Below are positions 1 through 8,391 of a stretch of 64,000 nt of DNA, one piece after another. This DNA comes from an uncultured Roseobacter sp. (GTDB lineage Bacteria; Pseudomonadota; Alphaproteobacteria; Rhodobacterales; Rhodobacteraceae). The stretch is taken from the NCBI RefSeq assembly GCF_947493125.1, contig NZ_CANLQB010000009.1, positions 170,839 to 234,838 of the forward strand, written 5' to 3'. The notes beneath the pieces were generated by a model that was given only the letters and a program-made list of their open reading frames with translations, was not told the DNA's origin and did no database searches. A program made the translations under genes and the position numbers. Each line of letters starts with the position of its first letter. Position 1 is the stretch's first letter.

Positions 1-152
1 GGCTGATAGAGTGCGCGAGATCGGAGCTTTCAAGCGAGGCGTCCCTGTTGAGGCCCTGGGTAAGTGCCCGAACCATATTGGAGGTTGAATTGACCATCCA
101 GCCGCCTTCCCGGGTCGGCGGTTGCGTGCTCAAACTGCCGTTTGCGGTGGGG

Positions 153-1223
153 CTAGACCTGATCGGGCTTTCTGATGTGGTTCGCGAAGACCGGCAGGCG
201 GCTTTTGACGAAGTTGTAAAACAGGGTGTTGCGCCGGTTGACGTCGGTCTCGCCGTCGATCCGGCGCAGGGCCTCTTTCAAAACCGAGACCACCTGCTTG
301 TTGGTCTCGAACTTCGCGGCGATGCCGCGCGAGGGGTGCCAGCTCTGCACCTTGCCGTTGCTCACATTGGTGAAGACTTCGAAGAGCGTGATGTTGTCGG
401 GCGGATCAGCGGCCTCCGTATCGAAGGCCTCGTCGGCGCGGGTGACCGGCGTGATCCAATTGGGCAGTTGGTTCACGGGGGCTTTGGCCAGATAGACGCC
501 CAGCCACTGGTTGAATTGGTCGAACAGCCATTCCGCGGATTGCTGCTGGCGCTGATCGTCCGGCAGGGAGGGGTCGGTCTGGGCATAGAAGAGTTTGTCG
601 ATGCCCCTGTTCACTTTGAAGAACAGGCTGAGCGCCTTGTCATAGTCGAGATTGAAGCGCTGGGTGCGCTCGTTGGGGTTGTCCCGCTCAAGCGCCGGGC
701 CGTCCGAATGGGTGGTGCGGATGCGACCGTTGCGAAAATAGATGCTGCCGATCTTGCCATCCTTGACGCTGGCCATCAGCGTGATCTTGGATTGTGCCTT
801 GTACTCCTCGCGGGCCCACTCCGGAACGCCTTGGCTATAGGTCCACCCCGGGTCGTCATGTTGGGGGCCATACTCTGGCAGGAACGGGCTGGAGCTTTGA
901 TCGACCTGGGCGTGGTCCTGTTTGTACTGGTATTTGGCCCAGCCCGGCACGCCTTTGCTTTTGTCCCAGGAGAGGGTGCCGCTGTCGTCGATCGCGGCTG
1001 TGCTGGGATCATCCACGCGCTGGAGGGGCAGGCTGGCGCGGGCCTGCATCTCGCGGAGTTGGCGGACGGCGGTGCTGTCCTTTGCCTTGGCCTGCAGCGT
1101 GGTGAGCGACCGGTCCGGCGGGGCCGTGCGCGCGCCCTTGCGCGATTTTGGAGGCGGCGCGGTGCGGCGTCTGGAGCGTAGGGTTCTCAATGTCTGAATG
1201 TCCGTTTCAACCGTATGACCCAA
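153..1223 (-). CDS. Hypothetical protein with contractile-injection-type leader (paralog 1)
   Basis: 356 aa from a TTG codon; no function recognised. The first ~80 residues are basic and Pro/Ala-rich and contain 'LQAKAKDSTAVRQL' followed by 'REMQARASLPLQR'. That pattern resembles the leader of DUF4157-type proteins and other proteins associated with extracellular contractile injection systems (inference). A motif 'GVPxWAxxxYK' occurs twice in tandem. The remainder matches the neighbour at 1408-2373: 'GSIYFxxGRIRTTH', 'LPNWIxPVT', 'WHPSRG' and 'TNKQV' are shared. There is no membrane segment or classical signal peptide. No convincing ribosome binding site precedes the TTG at 1223 or the in-frame TTG at 1187, so the start is uncertain. 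Confidence 0.6.
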   Translation of the reverse strand: MGHTVETDIQTLRTLRSRRRTAPPPKSRKGARTAPPDRSLTTLQAKAKDSTAVRQLREMQARASLPLQRVDDPSTAAIDDSGTLSWDKSKGVPGWAKYQYKQDHAQVDQSSSPFLPEYGPQHDDPGWTYSQGVPEWAREEYKAQSKITLMASVKDGKIGSIYFRNGRIRTTHSDGPALERDNPNERTQRFNLDYDKALSLFFKVNRGIDKLFYAQTDPSLPDDQRQQQSAEWLFDQFNQWLGVYLAKAPVNQLPNWITPVTRADEAFDTEAADPPDNITLFEVFTNVSNGKVQSWHPSRGIAAKFETNKQVVSVLKEALRRIDGETDVNRRNTLFYNFVKSRLPVFANHIRKPDQV

Positions 1224-1407
1224 TACTACTATGAGGCGAACCTAGCATTACCGCAAAAAGGGACAAGACCCCGTCGAATGGCCGGGCGATCATCGGCATG
1301 CCGCTTTTTCCAGCGCAGGCGGGATCGGATCGAAGGACAGCAGCCCATTCAGCAATGGATGAGGACGTGACGATCGCTGCCTGCCCGGAACAGGCGAACT
1401 TGAGACG

Positions 1408-2373
1408 CTAGGTCTTTTTCGGACGCGGGGCGACCTCTTCGGGGCTGCGGATGAGTTTGGCGAACTCGGGGATGCGCTTTTGGATGAAAGTATAAAACTG
1501 CTTGTTCCGCTCGTTGACGTCCTTCACCCCGTCGATATGTTTCACCGCCGCCTCAAGCACCGAAATCACCTGTTTGTTGGTGGCAAATTTGGTGGCCACC
1601 CCGCGCGAGGGGTGCCAGCCCGCGACCTTGCCGTCGCTCACACGGACGAAGACCTCGAACAGCTTCATGACCGGATCCGGAGCCCCGTCTTCCGGGTCGT
1701 GCGCGGTGTCCGGACCCGTGACCGGCACGATCCAATTGGGCAGGCTGTCGTTGGGGATCGAGATGAGCTGATTTGACAGCCATCTCTTGAAGGCGCGATC
1801 ATATTCCTTTCTGGCGAGTTTTTCGCGGTCTTCCTTGGGCAGCTTCACGTCGGTCTTCCAATAGAGGTTTGGGAAGAGATCCGTGTTGGCGGCATCGAAA
1901 ATGCGCTGTGCCCTGGCCAAATGCAGATTGTAGCGTTGCACGGCCCGGTCCGACTTGTCCGGGGCCTTTTCGGGCCCCGAGCCATGGGTGGTGCGGATGC
2001 GACCGCCTGGGAAGTAGATGCTGCCGATCTTGCCGTTTTTCATCGAGCAGATCAGCGTTGTCTGAGCCTCGGCTTCGTACTGGTCCTTGGCCCATTGCGG
2101 CACGCCTGTCTTCGTGTCCCAGCCCGGTGTCTCATCGTCCTCGTAGTCCGGTAGGAAGGGGCTGGAGGAGGTATCGACTTCCCGTTGCACGACCCCGTTG
2201 GCGCGGGATGTCATGCGCTGGAGCTGTGCGACGGCGGGGCTGCCGTCGGCTTTGGCCTGCAGTGCCTCGAGCGCAGGGTCCGCCGCGGCTGTCCCGGAGG
2301 GCTGCGCGGTGGGGGCTTTGGCCGCCGGTTTGGGAGGCGCTTTGGCGGTGCGGGGGGTGGAGGCGTGGGGCAT
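1408..2373 (-). CDS. Hypothetical protein with contractile-injection-type leader (paralog 2)
   Basis: 321 aa from ATG 2373, or 332 aa from GTG 2406; 'AGAAGAGA' before the ATG favours the shorter form. It has a Pro/Ala/Lys-rich N-terminus, then 'LEALQAKADGSPAVAQLQ' and a short stretch ending in 'VVQR', the same leader style as paralog 1. The body carries one copy of 'GVPxWAxxxYE' and the shared blocks 'GSIYFPGGRIRTTH', 'LPNWIVPVT' and 'GWHPSRGVATKF'. A shared 'GCTAGGTT' lies upstream of both paralogs and may be a promoter element. The pair lies on the strand opposite the ribosomal operon. A secreted or injected effector family is a reasonable guess, but no catalytic motif is visible. Confidence 0.6.
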   Translation of the reverse strand: MPHASTPRTAKAPPKPAAKAPTAQPSGTAAADPALEALQAKADGSPAVAQLQRMTSRANGVVQREVDTSSSPFLPDYEDDETPGWDTKTGVPQWAKDQYEAEAQTTLICSMKNGKIGSIYFPGGRIRTTHGSGPEKAPDKSDRAVQRYNLHLARAQRIFDAANTDLFPNLYWKTDVKLPKEDREKLARKEYDRAFKRWLSNQLISIPNDSLPNWIVPVTGPDTAHDPEDGAPDPVMKLFEVFVRVSDGKVAGWHPSRGVATKFATNKQVISVLEAAVKHIDGVKDVNERNKQFYTFIQKRIPEFAKLIRSPEEVAPRPKKT

Positions 2374-2499
2374 GGGAGGTCTCTTCTGGGCAACGCGATG
2401 CTTCACAACCTAGCGTGGTGCAGCCGCCCGGTCCACAATCGGATTGCGTGTTGACCTCCGGCGCGGATTGGCCCATGAGACGCAGGTCGGAGGCGCGGG

Positions 2500-2528
2500 T
2501 TGACGATGCGGGAAAAACCCCATAACAC
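2500..2528 (+). promoter_or_regulatory. Candidate sigma70 promoter for the rpsM operon
   Basis: TTGACG (2500-2505) and TAACAC (2523-2528) are separated by 17 bases. The -35 matches consensus well and the -10 poorly. It is the best promoter-like site in the 311 bases between the upstream minus-strand gene and rpsM. Confidence 0.35.
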
Positions 2529-2600
2529 GCGCTATCTCGACTGAGAATCAATTTGTCTTGAGGGTCGCTCCCAAGAGGCAAGATCACCTGATCAGCTGAC

Positions 2601-2662
2601 GCCCGATGCCCTGAAAAGCTTCGGGCTTACGTTGTGAAAAAAGGGTCCGGAACTACGGACCC
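2601..2662 (+). promoter_or_regulatory. Two hairpins in the rpsM leader
   Basis: GCCCGA (2601-2606) can pair with TCGGGC (2621-2626). GGGTCCG (2643-2649) pairs perfectly with CGGACCC (2656-2662) around a 6-base loop, ending just before the rpsM ribosome binding site (AAGGAA, 2671-2676). Ribosomal protein operons are often controlled through leader structures; that role here is inference. Confidence 0.35.
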
Positions 2663-2684
2663 GCAACGAAAAGGAATAGCACAC

Positions 2685-3053
2685 GTGGCACGTATTGCCG
2701 GCGTAAACATCCCGACTGCAAAGCGGGTTCCCATCGCCCTCACCTACATCACCGGTATCGGCAACGCCTCTGCAAAAGCGATTTGCGAAGCGGTCGGTAT
2801 CGACGCGGCCCGCCGGGTCAACGAACTCTCTGACGCCGAAGTTCTGGCCGTGCGCGAGCACATCGACGCCAACTACACCGTCGAAGGCGATCTGCGTCGT
2901 GACACGCAGATGAACATCAAGCGCCTGATGGACCTGGGCTGCTACCGTGGCCTGCGCCACCGTCGCAACCTGCCCGTCCGCGGTCAGCGCACCCACACCA
3001 ATGCTCGCACCCGCAAAGGCCCCGCAAAGGCCATTGCCGGTAAGAAGAAATAA
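2685..3053 (+). CDS. rpsM: 30S ribosomal protein S13
   Basis: 122 aa, the usual S13 length, starting at GTG 2685 so that the protein begins '[10 protein letters not shown]'. AAGGAA lies about 8 bases upstream. A longer in-frame extension from 2634 is unlikely because it would read through the leader hairpin. S13 sits in the head of the small subunit and contacts the P-site tRNA and the intersubunit bridges. The basic tail '...[11 protein letters not shown]' and '[16 protein letters not shown]' are family hallmarks. It is first in rpsM-rpsK-rpoA-rplQ. The usual upstream adk is not seen; two unrelated genes occupy that place. Confidence 0.97.
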   Translation: MARIAGVNIPTAKRVPIALTYITGIGNASAKAICEAVGIDAARRVNELSDAEVLAVREHIDANYTVEGDLRRDTQMNIKRLMDLGCYRGLRHRRNLPVRGQRTHTNARTRKGPAKAIAGKKK

Positions 3054-3068
3054 GGGAGGGTCTGACCA

Positions 3069-3458
3069 ATGGCACGTGACCGCGTACGCGTTAAGAAAAA
3101 GGCCAGCAAGAACATCGCCGCTGGTGTGGCGCATGTGAACAGCTCCTTCAACAACACCAAGATCCTGATCTCGGATGTGCAGGGCAATGCGATCTCCTGG
3201 TCGTCTGCCGGCACCATGGGCTTCAAGGGCTCGCGGAAATCCACACCCTACGCCGCCCAGATGGCTGCCGAGGATGCGGGCCGCAAGGCGCAGGAACACG
3301 GCGTGAAGACGCTGGAAGTGGAAGTGCAGGGACCGGGGTCTGGCCGTGAGAGCGCGCTGCGTGCCTTGGCCGCTGCCGGGTTCAACATCACGTCCATCCG
3401 CGACGTGACGCCCATGGCCCACAACGGCTGCCGCCCCCCGAAGCGCCGCCGCGTTTAA
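3069..3458 (+). CDS. rpsK: 30S ribosomal protein S11
   Basis: 129 aa, typical for S11, starting at ATG 3069 with GGGAGGG just upstream. It contains the family signatures '[12 protein letters not shown]', '[14 protein letters not shown]' and '[18 protein letters not shown]'. S11 lies on the platform of the 30S subunit, near the 3' end of 16S rRNA, and helps shape the mRNA path. It is 15 bases downstream of rpsM, so cotranscribed. Confidence 0.97.
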   Translation: MARDRVRVKKKASKNIAAGVAHVNSSFNNTKILISDVQGNAISWSSAGTMGFKGSRKSTPYAAQMAAEDAGRKAQEHGVKTLEVEVQGPGSGRESALRALAAAGFNITSIRDVTPMAHNGCRPPKRRRV

Positions 3459-3570
3459 GTTGAGTATTACGACCGGGGCTGCGGGTTTTCTCGCGGCCCC
3501 AATCCGCTTTTTGAAACCTCGAGAGTCTTGGCCGTTTGGACATGGGGCTTAGACAGGAATGGAGGGACGC

Positions 3571-4587
3571 ATGATCCACAAGAATTGGGCCGAATTGATC
3601 AAGCCGCAGCAGCTTGACGTGAAGCCGGGCAACGACCCCGCGCGTCAGGCCACCGTGACGGCTGAGCCGCTGGAGCGTGGCTTTGGCCTGACCATGGGCA
3701 ACGCGCTGCGCCGGGTGCTGATGTCGTCGCTGCAGGGCGCGGCCATCACATCCGTTCAGATCGACAACGTGCTGCACGAGTTTTCCAGCGTGGCCGGCGT
3801 GCGGGAAGACGTCACCGACATCATCCTGAACCTCAAGGGCGTGAGTATCCGCATGGAAGTGGAGGGGCCGAAGCGCCTGTCGATTTCCGCCAAGGGTCCG
3901 GGTGTTGTGACCGCGGGCGACATCTCCGAGAGCGCGGGCATCGAAGTGCTGAACCGCGATCATGTGATCTGCCACCTCGACGATGGTGCCGACCTTTACA
4001 TGGAGCTGACCGTCAACCAGGGCAAAGGCTACGTCTCGGCCGAGAAGAACAAACCCGAGGATGCGCCCATCGGTCTCATCCCGATCGACGCGATCTATTC
4101 GCCGGTGAAAAAGGTCAGCTATGATGTGCAGCCCACCCGCGAGGGCCAGGTGCTCGATTATGACAAGCTGACCATGAAAGTGGACACCGACGGCTCGATC
4201 AGCCCTGATGATGCGGTGGCCTTTGCCGCGCGTATTCTGCAGGACCAGTTGGGTATCTTCGTCAACTTCGACGAGCCTGAATCTGCATCTCGTGCGGACG
4301 AGGACGATGGCCTGGAGTTCAACCCGCTGCTGCTCAAGAAAGTGGACGAGCTGGAGCTGTCCGTGCGCTCGGCCAACTGTCTGAAGAATGACAATATTGT
4401 CTATATTGGTGATCTGATCCAGAAGACCGAGGCCGAGATGCTGCGCACGCCGAACTTTGGCCGCAAGTCCTTGAATGAGATCAAGGAAGTGCTGTCGGGC
4501 ATGGGTCTGCATCTCGGGATGGACGTCGAAGACTGGCCGCCGGACAACATCGAGGATCTGGCTAAGAAATTTGAAGATTCCTTCTAA
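3571..4587 (+). CDS. rpoA: DNA-directed RNA polymerase subunit alpha
   Basis: 338 aa starting '[14 protein letters not shown]' at ATG 3571, preceded by GGAGGG at 3561-3566. The N-terminal domain (about 1-235) carries the dimerisation signature '[18 protein letters not shown]'. The C-terminal domain (about 250-330) has the helix-hairpin-helix region with '[13 protein letters not shown]' and '[16 protein letters not shown]', which contacts UP elements and activators. It initiates assembly of the RNA polymerase core. It is part of the ribosomal operon, as in most bacteria. Confidence 0.98.
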   Translation: MIHKNWAELIKPQQLDVKPGNDPARQATVTAEPLERGFGLTMGNALRRVLMSSLQGAAITSVQIDNVLHEFSSVAGVREDVTDIILNLKGVSIRMEVEGPKRLSISAKGPGVVTAGDISESAGIEVLNRDHVICHLDDGADLYMELTVNQGKGYVSAEKNKPEDAPIGLIPIDAIYSPVKKVSYDVQPTREGQVLDYDKLTMKVDTDGSISPDDAVAFAARILQDQLGIFVNFDEPESASRADEDDGLEFNPLLLKKVDELELSVRSANCLKNDNIVYIGDLIQKTEAEMLRTPNFGRKSLNEIKEVLSGMGLHLGMDVEDWPPDNIEDLAKKFEDSF

Positions 4588-4717
4588 GGGGTCTTCAGCA
4601 TGCCCGCTTTGTGCGGGGACGATCCGGGCCAGCGTGCCCCAAGGAGAACCGGGTGACACGCATCACCCGGTCAGACAAAGCAAAACCGCCCGTAGAGGGC
4701 ACTTTAGGAGATAGAAA

Positions 4718-5137
4718 ATGCGTCACGCACGTGGATACCGCCGCCTGAACCGCACACATGAGCACCGCAAGGCGCTCTGGGCCAACATGGCGGGCTCGCT
4801 CATCGAACATGAGCAGATCAAGACAACGCTGCCCAAGGCGAAGGAACTGCGCCCGATCATCGAAAAGATGATCACGCTGGCCAAACGCGGCGACCTGCAC
4901 GCACGCCGTCAGGCCGCGGCCAAGCTCAAGCAGGACCAATATGTCACCAAGCTGTTTGACGTGCTGGGTCCGCGCTACAAAGACCGCCAGGGCGGCTATG
5001 TGCGCGTGCTGAAAGCGGGTTTCCGTTATGGCGACATGGCGCCGATGGCGATCATCGAATTTGTGGACCGCGACCGCGACGCCAAGGGGGCTGCCGACAA
5101 GGCACGCCTGGCCGCGGAAGAGGCTGCCGACGAGTAA
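4718..5137 (+). CDS. rplQ: 50S ribosomal protein L17
   Basis: 139 aa starting '[17 protein letters not shown]', with TTAGGAGA just upstream of ATG 4718. It contains the family blocks '[18 protein letters not shown]' and '[17 protein letters not shown]', and the acidic Ala-rich tail seen in alphaproteobacterial L17. L17 sits near the polypeptide exit tunnel of the 50S subunit. It is the last gene of the operon and is followed within 30 bases by an intrinsic terminator. Confidence 0.97.
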   Translation: MRHARGYRRLNRTHEHRKALWANMAGSLIEHEQIKTTLPKAKELRPIIEKMITLAKRGDLHARRQAAAKLKQDQYVTKLFDVLGPRYKDRQGGYVRVLKAGFRYGDMAPMAIIEFVDRDRDAKGAADKARLAAEEAADE

Positions 5138-5162
5138 GACAGGCGCTTTTGCGCTGCCCTGG

Positions 5163-5194
5163 CCCCTGTCCCACGCGGGACGGGGGCTTTTTTT
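5163..5194 (+). terminator. Intrinsic terminator of the rpsM-rplQ operon
   Basis: A 10-bp stem, CCCCTGTCCC (5163-5172) with GGGACGGGGG (5177-5186), has a 4-base loop ACGC and is followed by C and seven T. Confidence 0.88.
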
Positions 5195-5234
5195 ATGCGG
5201 TCAGGGGCGGTATCTCGAGCAGAGACGTCCTAGG

Positions 5235-6668
5235 ATGCTGGCGGTGATTTCTGTGCTGGAGCGGTGCGACTTGCATATTTTTGGAACACTGAAGCGGCTG
5301 GTCCTGCTTTTGGTCTGCCTTGGCCCGCTCTGGGCGCATGCGGAGACGCGGGTGCCCCAGAACGCCGCCGAGATCACCCTGAGCTTTGCGCCGCTGGTGC
5401 GGGAGACGGCGCCTGCGGTGGTCAACATCTATGCCCGTTTCGTGACCGAGAGCCGCCGCACGCCCTTCATGGATGACCCGTTCTTTGACAGATTCTTCGA
5501 AGGCTTCGGGCGGCCCGAGCCGCGGGTGCAGAACTCGCTGGGGTCGGGCGTGATCCTGTCGGCGGACGGGATCATCGTGTCGAACTATCACGTGGTGGGT
5601 ATGGCGACCGACATTCGCGTCGTGCTCGCCGACCGGCGCGAGTTCACCGCGCGGGTGCTTTTGGGTGATGCGGAGAGCGATCTGGCGATTTTGCAGCTGG
5701 AGGGCGCGGAGGACCTGCCGTTTCTGCCGCTGCGCACCTCGGACACGGTGGAGGTGGGCGAGCTGGTGCTGGCCATCGGCAACCCCTTTGGCGTGGGACA
5801 GACCGTGAGCAGCGGGATCGTCTCGGGGCTGGCGCGCTCGGGCGCGGCAACAGGGTCGGGCCGGGGGTATTTCATCCAGACCGATGCGCCGATTAATCCC
5901 GGCAACTCGGGCGGTGCGCTGATTGACGTGCGCGGGGAGTTGATTGGTGTGAACACCTCGATCCTGACCCGCTCGGGCGGCTCGAACGGCATCGGCTTTG
6001 CCATCCCATCCGATCTGGTGGCGGCCTTTGTGCCACAGGCGCAGGACGGGCGCACGAGTTTCGCGCGGCCCTGGGCGGGCATGGGTGGCCAGCCGGTCGA
6101 TGCAGAGATGGCCGAGGCCTTCGGGCTGGAGCGGCCCGGCGGCATCATCATCTCGGCGATGCATGCGGACAGCCCCTTTGCGCAGGCGGGCGTCTCGGTG
6201 GGCGATGTCATCACCGCGGTGGACGGCCAGCCGGTGAACACCCCGCCCGAGATGGTCTATCGGATGAGCGTGACCGGCCTCGGCCAGCGGGCGCGGATCA
6301 GCTTTTTGAGCGGGGGCGAGATGCGCGAGACCGAGGTGCGGCTGATGGCGGCACCCGATGTGCCGGACCGCGAGGCGCTGACGCTCGGGCGTGATGACAT
6401 CCTGCCGGGGTTGGGGCTGGCGCGGGTCAACCCGGCGGTGATTGCGGAATTCAACCTGCCGCTGGAGAGCACCGGCGTGGTAGTGACCGATGCGGGGCGG
6501 TTCGGTGGCCGGGTCGGGGTGCGCGTGGGCGATGTGATTGTAGGGATCAATGACCGCCCGGTGACGCGGCCGCGTGATGTGGCCGATGCGTTCCGGGCGC
6601 GTGCGCGCAACTATGCGCTAAGCGTGATCCGCGGGACGCAGCGGGTTGTCCTGCGGTTCGGGGTCTGA
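5235..6668 (+). CDS. Periplasmic HtrA/Deg-type serine protease
   Basis: 477 aa from ATG 5235. A hydrophobic N-terminal segment (about 20-36, ending 'AHA') looks like a signal peptide, placing the enzyme in the periplasm. The trypsin-like domain shows the catalytic triad: His119 in 'SNYHVV', Asp149 in 'AESDLAIL' and Ser225 in 'NPGNSGGAL'. Two PDZ-like segments follow (about 285-375 and 390-475), as in DegP/DegQ. The family degrades or refolds misfolded envelope proteins. rarA starts 3 bases after its stop, so the two are probably cotranscribed. The open frame extends further upstream into rplQ, but the signal peptide and the terminator argue against that start. Confidence 0.9.
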   Translation: MLAVISVLERCDLHIFGTLKRLVLLLVCLGPLWAHAETRVPQNAAEITLSFAPLVRETAPAVVNIYARFVTESRRTPFMDDPFFDRFFEGFGRPEPRVQNSLGSGVILSADGIIVSNYHVVGMATDIRVVLADRREFTARVLLGDAESDLAILQLEGAEDLPFLPLRTSDTVEVGELVLAIGNPFGVGQTVSSGIVSGLARSGAATGSGRGYFIQTDAPINPGNSGGALIDVRGELIGVNTSILTRSGGSNGIGFAIPSDLVAAFVPQAQDGRTSFARPWAGMGGQPVDAEMAEAFGLERPGGIIISAMHADSPFAQAGVSVGDVITAVDGQPVNTPPEMVYRMSVTGLGQRARISFLSGGEMRETEVRLMAAPDVPDREALTLGRDDILPGLGLARVNPAVIAEFNLPLESTGVVVTDAGRFGGRVGVRVGDVIVGINDRPVTRPRDVADAFRARARNYALSVIRGTQRVVLRFGV

Positions 6669-6671
6669 GAG

Positions 6672-7979
6672 GTGGCGGATCTTTTCGCCACGGATCCGGC
6701 ACCAGACGCGGGCGGCCATCGCCCCCTGGCGGACCGGTTGCGCCCACAGACCTTGGCGGAGGTGATCGGGCAGGACCAGATCCTGGGGCCGGAGGCACCG
6801 CTGACGGTGATGCTGGACGCGGGGGCGCTCGGTTCGCTGATCTTCTGGGGTCCGCCTGGGGTGGGCAAGACCACGATTGCGCGGCTGCTCGCCCATGAGA
6901 CGGATATGCATTTCGTCCAGATCAGTGCGATCTTCACCGGGGTGCCGGAGCTGCGCAAGGTCTTCGAGGCGGCGAAGATCCGGCGACAGAACGGGCAGGG
7001 GACGCTGCTGTTTGTGGATGAGATCCACCGCTTCAACAAGGCGCAGCAGGACGGGTTTTTGCCGCATATGGAGGATGGGACGATCCTTCTGGTGGGGGCA
7101 ACCACCGAGAACCCGTCGTTCGAGCTGAATGCGGCGGTCATGAGCCGCGCACAGGTCATGGTGCTGGAGCGTCTGGGCCTGAAGGACCTGGAGCTGCTGG
7201 CCCAGCGGGCCGAGCAGGAGCTGGGCGCGCCGCTGCCGCTCGACGGCCCGGCGCGCGAGGCGCTGCTGGAGATGGCCGATGGCGACGGGCGGGCGCTGTT
7301 GAACCTGATCGAGCAGGCGAGTGCCTGGTCGGTCGAAGGCAAGCTCAACCCGGAGGCGCTCGGCACACGGCTGATGCGCCGGGCGGCGCAATACGACAAG
7401 TCCGGGGATGCGCATTACAACCTGATTTCGGCGCTGCACAAATCGGTGCGCGGCTCGGACCCGGATGCGGCACTTTACTGGTTTGCCCGGATGCTGGAGG
7501 GCGGCGAGGACCCGCGATTTCTGGCCCGTCGCCTGACGCGGATGGCGGTGGAGGACATTGGGTTGGCGGACCCGCAGGCCCAGGCGATCTGTTTGCGAAG
7601 CTGGCAAACCTATGAGCGGCTGGGAAGCCCGGAGGGTGAGTTGGCGCTGGCGCAGGCGGTCGCGTATCTCGCGTTGGCGCCGAAGTCGAATGCGGCTTAT
7701 GTGGCCTATAAGGGCGCGTGCAAATCGGCGAAGGAGACCGGATCGGAACCGCCGCCCAAACATATCCTGAACGCGCCCACCGGCCTGATGAAGGATCAGG
7801 GCTATGGCGCGGGCTATGCCTATGACCACGATGCGGAGGACGGATTTTCTGGGCAAAACTACTTCCCCGACGGCATGGCGAGGCAAACCTTCTACGCGCC
7901 TGTCGAACGAGGGTTTGAACGCGATTTGCAAAAGCGGCTTGCCTACTTTGCAAAGTTACGCGCGCGGCGCGAAACTTGA
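6672..7979 (+). CDS. rarA: Replication-associated recombination AAA+ ATPase RarA
   Basis: 435 aa from GTG 6672. The protein begins 'MADLFATDP' and has Walker A 'GPPGVGKTT' (60-68) and Walker B 'LLFVDEIH' (about 112-119), then the clamp-loader-like lid and the MgsA-type C-terminal domain with 'RGSDPDAALYW'. RarA/MgsA acts at stalled replication forks and binds single-strand/double-strand junctions. The length is normal. It is wedged between the Deg protease and crcB in a tightly packed set of plus-strand genes. Confidence 0.94.
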   Translation: MADLFATDPAPDAGGHRPLADRLRPQTLAEVIGQDQILGPEAPLTVMLDAGALGSLIFWGPPGVGKTTIARLLAHETDMHFVQISAIFTGVPELRKVFEAAKIRRQNGQGTLLFVDEIHRFNKAQQDGFLPHMEDGTILLVGATTENPSFELNAAVMSRAQVMVLERLGLKDLELLAQRAEQELGAPLPLDGPAREALLEMADGDGRALLNLIEQASAWSVEGKLNPEALGTRLMRRAAQYDKSGDAHYNLISALHKSVRGSDPDAALYWFARMLEGGEDPRFLARRLTRMAVEDIGLADPQAQAICLRSWQTYERLGSPEGELALAQAVAYLALAPKSNAAYVAYKGACKSAKETGSEPPPKHILNAPTGLMKDQGYGAGYAYDHDAEDGFSGQNYFPDGMARQTFYAPVERGFERDLQKRLAYFAKLRARRET

Positions 7980-8010
7980 CAATCTCGCGAGCGTGCGGGA
8001 CAGACCGCGC

Positions 8011-8391
8011 ATGATGACATCTCTGATCATGGTGGCCTTTGGCGGGGCGATTGGCGCCTCTTTGCGGTTCCTCTGGGGCATGGCGTTTCTGCGCCTGACG
8101 GGACCGTCGGAGTTTCCGCTGGCCATCATGACGGCCAACATCCTGGGCTCGTTCCTGATGGGGGCATTCGTGGTGCTGGCGGCGCATAAGGGGCTGACCC
8201 ATCTGAGCCCCTTCGTGATGACTGGGCTGCTCGGCGGATTCACCACCTTTTCCGCCTTTTCGTTGGAGACGATGACGCTGGTGGAGCGGGGCGATCTGGC
8301 CGCGGCGGGGCTCTATGTGGTGCTGTCGGTGGCGCTGTCGATTGGCGGGCTGATGCTGGGGCTGTGGCTGGCGCGTGGGGTCATGGCATGA
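8011..8391 (+). CDS. crcB: Fluoride channel CrcB/Fluc
   Basis: 126 aa from ATG 8011 ('MMTSLIMVAFGGAIGAS'). Four hydrophobic helices are visible, with the family signatures 'GGAIGASLRF', 'NILGSFLMG' and 'GGFTTFSAFSLE'. Dimers form dual-topology channels that export fluoride. A longer in-frame start at 7804 would overlap rarA and is rejected. I see no obvious crcB-type fluoride riboswitch: the upstream bases are rarA coding sequence. The stop overlaps the start of the next gene (ATGA). Confidence 0.93.
   Translation: MMTSLIMVAFGGAIGASLRFLWGMAFLRLTGPSEFPLAIMTANILGSFLMGAFVVLAAHKGLTHLSPFVMTGLLGGFTTFSAFSLETMTLVERGDLAAAGLYVVLSVALSIGGLMLGLWLARGVMA

Noticed and set aside
48..1181. Long plus-strand open frame opposite the first paralog
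   Set aside because: Mirror-frame artefact of a high-GC gene; its residue mix is not protein-like, while the minus-strand product has a paralog next to it.
3388..4659. 423-codon minus-strand frame over rpoA
   Set aside because: rpoA is certain; this is its antisense shadow. Similar shadows over aapM (13589-14620), yidC (19921-21228) and the histidine kinase (28254-29735) were rejected for the same reason.
7804..8010. Upstream extension of crcB and a fluoride riboswitch
   Set aside because: The sequence is the coding end of rarA and shows no riboswitch fold.
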